A stretch of 10,453 nucleotides of DNA, taken from contig CALFYN010000411.1 of assembly GCA_937952345.1 (NCBI GenBank), forward strand, positions 1 to 10,453, read 5' to 3'. This document shows positions 5,587 to 10,453 of the stretch, one piece after another. Under the pieces are notes generated by a model that was not told the origin of the DNA, made no database searches, and worked only from the letters and a program-made list of their open reading frames with translations. Position 1 is the stretch's first letter. Each line of letters opens with the position of its first letter. The stretch is from an uncultured Acidobacteriota bacterium (GTDB taxonomy: Bacteria; Acidobacteriota; Terriglobia; Bryobacterales; Bryobacteraceae). The translations under genes and the position numbers were made by a program.

Positions 5587-8445
5587 GTGTCGAAGCAGGC
5601 AAACCGGATATTGCTGCTGTCCTTGGGGGCAGGGATATGCGGACTGGTCTGCAATCTGCTGCCCTACACGCTGCGCGATGGGGTGCATTTGTACTGGGGC
5701 GGGATCTTCGCGGTCATGGCTGCCCTGGCGCTGGGTCCAGTGGAGGGGATGCTGGCGGCGGTGCTCTCGCAACTGCCCGCGCAGTGGATGGAGGAACACT
5801 GGATTTCCCTGGTCAGTGCGGTGGCTGAGGCGGCGCTGGCCGGCCTGGTGATCCGCCGGGGGAAATGCTGGCCTCTCGGGGAAGGCGTATTCGGGGTGGC
5901 GTTGGCCAGCTCACTTGCCAGCATCGGCTTTCATTTCGCGCTGAATGTCCATCCCGCACTGGTCTGGGCGGCCCTGCTGAAAAGTCCGCTGGAGGCTCTG
6001 CTGCACGTTTCCGCGGCGGTCTTATTGCTGAATCTCGCCGGCGACCGGGAATGGCTGGGAGAGCGGCTGGAACTTGGCCATGTGCGCACCATCCGGTTGC
6101 AGTTGTTGAGTGCGGTGATCGTGGCCGTCGTTGCTCCCTTCGGCTTCCTCACCATGGAGCATGGCAAACAGTTGGAGAGCGCCGAGAACACGCAAATGAG
6201 GCGCCGGCTGGATGAGTTGTCGCAACAGTGCGTGCGGGAGATCGACGACTATATTGCGCTGCACCGGGCGGGGATCACGCTGGCTGCCGCGGCATTTGAG
6301 GATGGGATAGCGGCTGACGCCCGGAAAACGCAGGAAGTGCTCGCCCGCCACAGCCAGATATACAGCGGAATACTGACCATGCTGTATGCCGACGAAGCCG
6401 GCAGAATCAGGGCCGCGCATCCGATGTTCGACCGTGATGGAAAACGAATCACCGCGTTGGGGATTGCCGTGACAGACCGGGACTACTTCCAGACCCCGAA
6501 GGAAACAGGAAAGCCATACGTTTCAGAGGTGTTTCAGGGGAAGGGATTTGGCAACGACCCGATCATCGCCGTCAGCGCGCCGCTGCGCGACGGACAAGGC
6601 CGGTTCGCGGGAGTATTGGAGGGGTCGCTCAACCTGGAACAATTTCTCGACTGGGCCGAAGACCTGGAGCGGCGCGAGGGCGTTCTTTCGCTGCTGCTGG
6701 ACCGCCATGCCAACACTATCTTCGCCAGCCCTTCGCTGGGCTTGCCATTCCTTGGGCTGGTAGGGAAGGCCAAATTGGAGGAACTGCGGGACGGGCGGAT
6801 TCATCTGTCGGGATCGGCCCATGTGGAATCGAGAAACTGGCAGTTGATTTTGCTCCGTCCCACCGGACAGGTCTTGGATGCCATCGCCATACGGTACCGG
6901 CAGACTTCGTTGTGGACGCTGACGGCGATTCTGCTGGCGATGATTCTGGTGCATCTTGCCGCGCACTTCGTTCACGGCCCGCTGGAATGGGTGATCGAGA
7001 AAATGCGCGCCATGCCGATGGACGCGCCGCAGCCGGTCCAAATCCAATTGCCGCGCGGGGCGCCAAGGGAGATCGAAGGGCTTGCGCAGAACCTGGAAAT
7101 CATGTCCGCCGGATTAGCGGAGTCGTACCGCGGGGTGCGCGAGTCGCTGGATGAACGGATGCGCCTGAATGAGGAATTGACGCGGCTGTTCGGCGAACTC
7201 AAGCAGAAGGCATCCGACCTGGCCCAGGCGAAACTGCGCGCCGAAGAGGCCAATCGCGCCAAAACGGCTTTCCTGACGAACATCAGCCATGAGATCCGGA
7301 CACCGATGAACGGGCTGATGGGGATGCTGGCCATTCTGCAGGACGGCGCACTCAATGATGATCAGCACCGCCGGGTGCAAATGGCGCAGGAGTCGGCGAG
7401 TTCTCTGCTGGCGCTGATGAACGACATGCTGACATTCTCCCCCGGTGAAGGCGGGGGAACAGAAGTGGAACGGGTGGAATTCGTTCCGGGGACGCTGGTG
7501 GAAGGGATTTTCAATACGTATCATCACCGGGCAGCGGACCGGGGCGTTCAGATGTCGCTTTACATCGATCCTCCGGCCAGGGAACTGCACCTTGGCGATC
7601 CCACCCGCATCTCCCAGGTTTTGACGCAAATGGTGAATAACTCCATTAAATTCACGCAACGCGGCAGCATCCGAGTCGCCGTGGTTCGCAAGGAGCATAG
7701 GACTGACGGCGCGGACTTCCGCTTCGAGGTAAGCGATACCGGCATCGGGGTACCCGAGCAAGTGCAGGGGCATATCTTTGAGCCGTTCACACAGGCGGAT
7801 GCGAGCCTCACGCGGAAGCATGGCGGAACGGGCATTGGGCTGGCTGTATGCAAGAAGATCGTGACGGCTTTGGGTGGCTCGATTGGGCTGCGTAGCACGG
7901 AAAATATCGGTTCGGTGTTCTGGTTCCAGATTCCGCTTTCGCGATCGAGGAAGAACGATGCGGCGCCCGAGGATACACAGACGGCGCCTTCGGCACCCGC
8001 TGTTTCGCGCAAGCCGCGTGTGCTGATAGTTGAGGACAATGCGGTAAATCAGAAAGTCGCCAGCCGGCTGGTGGAGCGTGGCGGCTTCGATTACGCGATT
8101 GCCGATAACGGGATCGCCGCGCTCGAACAACTGGAGCGAAGCTCGTTTGACGCGGTGCTCATGGATTGCCAGATGCCGCAAATGGACGGCTACCAGGCGA
8201 CCGCGGCAATCCGCCGCAAGGAGAAAGGCGGCGCGCATATTCCCATCATCGCCATGACGGCCCACGCCATGGAGGGAGACCGTGAGCGTTGCCTGGAGGC
8301 GGGCATGGATGATTACCTCACCAAACCCGTGAACCGCCAGGAACTGATCTCCGCACTGGAGCGGTGGATTCAGCGCTCCGGCAATGGGGTTACGGCTGTC
8401 GGGGCCGGAACGTCACCGCACCTTCCGACGCCGACGACACCGTAG
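5587..8445 (+). CDS. Membrane-bound hybrid sensor histidine kinase (multi-TM, Cache, HAMP, HisKA, HATPase, receiver)
   Basis: This 952-residue hybrid kinase should sense a signal at the membrane or in the periplasm, autophosphorylate, and pass phosphate to its own receiver. The N-terminus has five or six hydrophobic segments within 7-152, including a GGIFAVMAALALGPVEG stretch like membrane sensor modules of other kinases. A helix at 171-190 and one at 441-462 bracket an outside domain of about 250 residues that looks like a double Cache sensor (TDRDYF at 296-301, then AVSAPLRD and GSLNLE). A HAMP-like region (about 463-515) and a coiled coil lead to HisKA (H568 in ISHEIRTPMNG), the N box (N685 in NNSIKFT), the G1 box DTGIG (from D717) and the G2 box GGTGIGLA (746-753). 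The receiver has E816-D817, phospho-acceptor D860 (LMDCQMPQMDG), T891 and K913, so it looks active. No Hpt or DNA-binding partner adjoins it. The GTG start at 5587 has only a weak AGAGAA upstream. Its last 56 bp overlap ilvD. Confidence 0.93.
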   Translation: MSKQANRILLLSLGAGICGLVCNLLPYTLRDGVHLYWGGIFAVMAALALGPVEGMLAAVLSQLPAQWMEEHWISLVSAVAEAALAGLVIRRGKCWPLGEGVFGVALASSLASIGFHFALNVHPALVWAALLKSPLEALLHVSAAVLLLNLAGDREWLGERLELGHVRTIRLQLLSAVIVAVVAPFGFLTMEHGKQLESAENTQMRRRLDELSQQCVREIDDYIALHRAGITLAAAAFEDGIAADARKTQEVLARHSQIYSGILTMLYADEAGRIRAAHPMFDRDGKRITALGIAVTDRDYFQTPKETGKPYVSEVFQGKGFGNDPIIAVSAPLRDGQGRFAGVLEGSLNLEQFLDWAEDLERREGVLSLLLDRHANTIFASPSLGLPFLGLVGKAKLEELRDGRIHLSGSAHVESRNWQLILLRPTGQVLDAIAIRYRQTSLWTLTAILLAMILVHLAAHFVHGPLEWVIEKMRAMPMDAPQPVQIQLPRGAPREIEGLAQNLEIMSAGLAESYRGVRESLDERMRLNEELTRLFGELKQKASDLAQAKLRAEEANRAKTAFLTNISHEIRTPMNGLMGMLAILQDGALNDDQHRRVQMAQESASSLLALMNDMLTFSPGEGGGTEVERVEFVPGTLVEGIFNTYHHRAADRGVQMSLYIDPPARELHLGDPTRISQVLTQMVNNSIKFTQRGSIRVAVVRKEHRTDGADFRFEVSDTGIGVPEQVQGHIFEPFTQADASLTRKHGGTGIGLAVCKKIVTALGGSIGLRSTENIGSVFWFQIPLSRSRKNDAAPEDTQTAPSAPAVSRKPRVLIVEDNAVNQKVASRLVERGGFDYAIADNGIAALEQLERSSFDAVLMDCQMPQMDGYQATAAIRRKEKGGAHIPIIAMTAHAMEGDRERCLEAGMDDYLTKPVNRQELISALERWIQRSGNGVTAVGAGTSPHLPTPTTP

Positions 8446-10066
8446 CGCAGTATTTCGCAAAGACACCGGTCTCGTAGCGGGGCGGAGGAGCCGTCCAGGT
8501 CTGGAGGCGTGCGGCGATCTCGCCGGGGGCCACTTCCAGATCGATGGTGGCGTTGACGATGTCGATGTTGACGATGTCACCCTCGCGGAGGGCGGCGATG
8601 GGTCCGCCGTTGGCCGCTTCGGGAGCGACGTGGCCTACCATGAATCCGCGTGTTGCGCCGCTGAACCGGCCGTCGGTGATCAGCGCCACCGAATCAGAGA
8701 GTCCCGCGCCGACGATAGCGCCGGTGACCCCCAGCATTTCGCGCATTCCCGGCCCGCCACGCGGCCCTTCGTAGCGGATAACCACGATGTCGCCGGGGTT
8801 GATCTGGCCGCCGGTGACGGCATGCATCGCTTCCTCTTCGCAATTGAACACGCGCGCAGGACCGCGTTGCCCTTTGCGCTCAATGCCGGTAACTTTCAGC
8901 ACACAGCCTTCAGGCGCGAGCGACCCGCGGAGGATAACCAGCCCGCCGCTCGATTTGATGGGTGCGCTAAGCGGCTTGATCACGTCCTGCCCTGGAGTTT
9001 CGTGCGCCTGTGAGGCCTCTTCGCCGAATGTCTTGCCCGTGACAGTGACACAGGAGGCATCGACGTAGCCGCCATCGAGCAACCGCTTGGCGATCACGGG
9101 AATGCCGCCCGCCGTGTCGACATCCACAGCCACATACTTGCCTGCCGGTTTCAAATCGACCAGCAGCGGGGTGCGCTGGCTGATGGCCTGGAAGTCGTCG
9201 ATTTCGAGCGGAACGCCGGCCTCGCGGGCCATGGCCAGCAGGTGCAACACGGCGTTGGTGGAACCACCGGAAGCGGCCACCGAAGCGATGGCATTCTCAA
9301 ATGCCGCCCGCGTGCAGATGTCGCGAGGCTTGAGGTCTTTAGCGATGGCGCCCATCATCCATTTGCCGGCTTCGACGCAGATATCGAACTTGCGCGGATC
9401 CACCTGCGGCACCGACGCGCTGCCGAACGGCGAAAGCCCGATGATCTCCATGACGGTGGCCATCGTGTTGGCCGTGAACTGTCCACCGCAAGCACCCGCG
9501 CCCGGGCAGGCGTGGTCCTCGATGGCCAGCAACTCCTCATTGGAGATTCGGCCCGCGGCATTGGCGCCGACGGCTTCGAACACATCCTGGATGGTGAGAT
9601 CGCGGCCCTTGTATTTGCCGGGCATGATGGACCCGCCGTAGAGCACCAACCCCGGCACGTTCAGGCGCAACAGAGCCATGGCTGCCGCCGGAATCGTCTT
9701 GTCGCATGCCACCAGTGCAACGATGCCATCGAACATGTAGCCGCGCGCGGTGAGCTCAATCGAATCGGCGATGAGGTCGCGCGACACCAGCGACGCCTTC
9801 ATCCCTTCGGTGCCCATGGTGACACCGTCGCTGATGGCGATGGTGTTGAACTCCATGGGAGTCCCGCCGGCCTGCCGGATGCCTTCCTTTACCTTCACCG
9901 CGAAGTCGCGCAGGTTGTAGTTGCAGGGCATCGTTTCGATCCACGTGTTCGCGATGCCAATGATGGGTTTGCGCAGATCGGCGTCGGTGAACCCGATGGC
10001 CTTCAGCATGGACCGCGCCGGAGCACGGTCCCGTCCCTGGGTGATCGTATAGCTACGGAGGGGCAA
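8390..10066 (-). CDS. ilvD: Dihydroxy-acid dehydratase (IlvD), branched-chain amino acid synthesis
   Basis: This 558-residue enzyme dehydrates 2,3-dihydroxy-3-methylbutanoate and 2,3-dihydroxy-3-methylpentanoate to the 2-oxo acids that lead to valine, leucine (and pantothenate) and isoleucine. It is cytoplasmic and contains an iron-sulfur cluster. The three expected cluster cysteines are visible: C48 (TMPCNYN), C121 (VACDK) and C193 (GACGG). Three ligand cysteines are the pattern of the [2Fe-2S] class. S469 in DGRFSGATRG matches the catalytic serine region, and SGGSTNAVLH is also present. I chose TTG 10066 because it has AAAGGA 7 nt upstream and yields the usual family length and N-terminus (PLRSYTITQGRDRAPARS). 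The longer reading from ATG 10210 adds 48 low-complexity residues lying over the prepilin-like gene. It is 19 nt downstream of that gene, so co-transcription is likely. The 3' end overlaps the kinase gene by 56 bp. No other ilv gene is in the window. Confidence 0.96.
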   Translation of the reverse strand: MPLRSYTITQGRDRAPARSMLKAIGFTDADLRKPIIGIANTWIETMPCNYNLRDFAVKVKEGIRQAGGTPMEFNTIAISDGVTMGTEGMKASLVSRDLIADSIELTARGYMFDGIVALVACDKTIPAAAMALLRLNVPGLVLYGGSIMPGKYKGRDLTIQDVFEAVGANAAGRISNEELLAIEDHACPGAGACGGQFTANTMATVMEIIGLSPFGSASVPQVDPRKFDICVEAGKWMMGAIAKDLKPRDICTRAAFENAIASVAASGGSTNAVLHLLAMAREAGVPLEIDDFQAISQRTPLLVDLKPAGKYVAVDVDTAGGIPVIAKRLLDGGYVDASCVTVTGKTFGEEASQAHETPGQDVIKPLSAPIKSSGGLVILRGSLAPEGCVLKVTGIERKGQRGPARVFNCEEEAMHAVTGGQINPGDIVVIRYEGPRGGPGMREMLGVTGAIVGAGLSDSVALITDGRFSGATRGFMVGHVAPEAANGGPIAALREGDIVNIDIVNATIDLEVAPGEIAARLQTWTAPPPRYETGVFAKYCATVSSASEGAVTFRPRQP

Positions 10067-10073
10067 GATTGTA

Positions 10074-10079
10074 TCCTTT
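10074..10079 (-). promoter_or_regulatory. Shine-Dalgarno AAAGGA deciding the TTG start of ilvD
   Basis: On the minus strand AAAGGA is followed by 7 nt and then TTG 10066. It lies between the upstream gene's stop codon and ilvD. No ATG is available at a suitable distance, so this site supports the TTG start. Confidence 0.65.
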
Positions 10080-10085
10080 GGTGCG

Positions 10086-10453
10086 TTACTTGATTTCTTT
10101 GCTTTGGGCGTTGGCCGGTTCCTGGCCCCAGTTCTCGCGGATGACGAGTGTTTGGTCGGAGAAGAATGTGCGCCGTCCGGTGTTGCCGAAAGCGACGGGG
10201 ACGGCGACAATCGTGTAGCCTTGCGGGCCTCCGGTTACCGTGAAGTTATACCCGGACTTCGAGCCCTGTGCCAGTTCCCCGGGGATCAGATCGGCGGCCG
10301 AAGGACCGGCCTGGCCGCTCGATGGGGGCCCGAGTTCCTGAATGGTGGTGGCATACTTGCCGAACTGCGAGAAGTACTGGGTCTGGCCGGTGTGAATTGT
10401 GGTGAGGGTGCGGATTGCGGCCATTTCGTGCGCGGCCATGCGCTGCTGGTTGA
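10086..10453 (-). CDS. Prepilin-like (type IV pilin/pseudopilin family) protein, 5' end outside the window
   Basis: The 3' end of a gene runs off the right edge; 121 residues are visible, starting NQQRMAAHEMAAIRTLTTIHTGQ. This looks like the part just after the hydrophobic alpha-1 helix of pilin-like proteins: the pattern of small residues, IRTLTTIHTGQTQYFSQFGKYA, is typical of prepilins in Acidobacteriota, where the following stretch reads as a globular pseudopilin-like domain. The C-terminal part has YTIVAVPVAFGNTGRRTFFSDQ and ends QSKEIK. The ATG at 10439 is probably an internal methionine, because the reading frame stays open to the edge and the expected prepilin cleavage site and N-terminal helix would lie further upstream. 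In the cell it would be processed by a prepilin peptidase and assembled in a pilus or secretion-type filament. It is followed 19 nt later by ilvD on the same strand. A type II secretion pseudopilin is the main alternative. Confidence 0.72.
   Translation of the reverse strand, partial: NQQRMAAHEMAAIRTLTTIHTGQTQYFSQFGKYATTIQELGPPSSGQAGPSAADLIPGELAQGSKSGYNFTVTGGPQGYTIVAVPVAFGNTGRRTFFSDQTLVIRENWGQEPANAQSKEIK

Noticed and set aside
7114..8265. 383-residue minus-strand frame across the kinase core
   Set aside because: It lies opposite the HisKA, HATPase and receiver coding sequence and has no family pattern of its own.
10067..10210. 48-residue N-terminal extension of IlvD from ATG 10210
   Set aside because: It is Ser/Pro/Lys-rich, lies over the end of the prepilin-like gene in another frame, and is not needed for the family fold. 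TTG 10066 with AAAGGA fits better.
1..10453. Mobile element, CRISPR array, phage or defence island
   Set aside because: No transposase, integrase, terminal repeats, repeat-spacer units or defence-gene motifs are seen on either strand.

Overview
The window is G+C-rich bacterial chromosome and most resembles an Acidobacteriota genome of the Solibacter/Bryobacter type. This is an inference from gene style, not from a marker phylogeny. The clues are a PEP-CTERM protein, a Tat-exported enolase-superfamily enzyme, a prepilin-like protein with an 'FFSDQ' tail, a large membrane hybrid kinase and an ordinary high-G+C ilvD. I see no insertion sequence, phage gene, CRISPR array or integration site. It reads as core and housekeeping chromosome rather than an accessory island.

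Layout from left to right. (1) Minus strand: a complete tRNA-Thr(CGU) with encoded CCA, and just upstream of it a PEP-CTERM surface protein gene closed by a strong intrinsic terminator. (2) A 222-bp divergent intergenic region (942-1163) holding several palindromes. (3) Plus strand: a Tat-signal mandelate racemase/sugar-acid dehydratase-like enzyme, then 41 bp later comEC, the DNA-uptake channel. (4) Minus strand: a two-domain DUF2007-VOC protein whose stop codon overlaps the comEC stop. (5) Plus strand, divergent from the VOC gene by 54 bp: a 952-residue hybrid histidine kinase with an N-terminal membrane region, a probable Cache sensor, HAMP, HisKA, HATPase and a C-terminal receiver. (6) Minus strand: ilvD (dihydroxy-acid dehydratase), whose 3' end overlaps the kinase gene by 56 bp. 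It lies 19 nt downstream of a prepilin-like gene that is cut by the right edge of the window.

The genes do not form one evident pathway. They cover surface display (PEP-CTERM), envelope-side carbohydrate chemistry (Tat enzyme), DNA uptake (ComEC, with a pilin-like gene about 5 kb away), membrane sensing (hybrid kinase) and branched-chain amino acid synthesis (IlvD). I do not see a clear undescribed system. The points most worth a second look are the DUF2007-VOC fusion, the predicted export of the enolase-superfamily enzyme, the tight prepilin-ilvD arrangement with a TTG start for ilvD, the coding overlap of the kinase and ilvD 3' ends, and the palindrome-rich divergent intergenic region.
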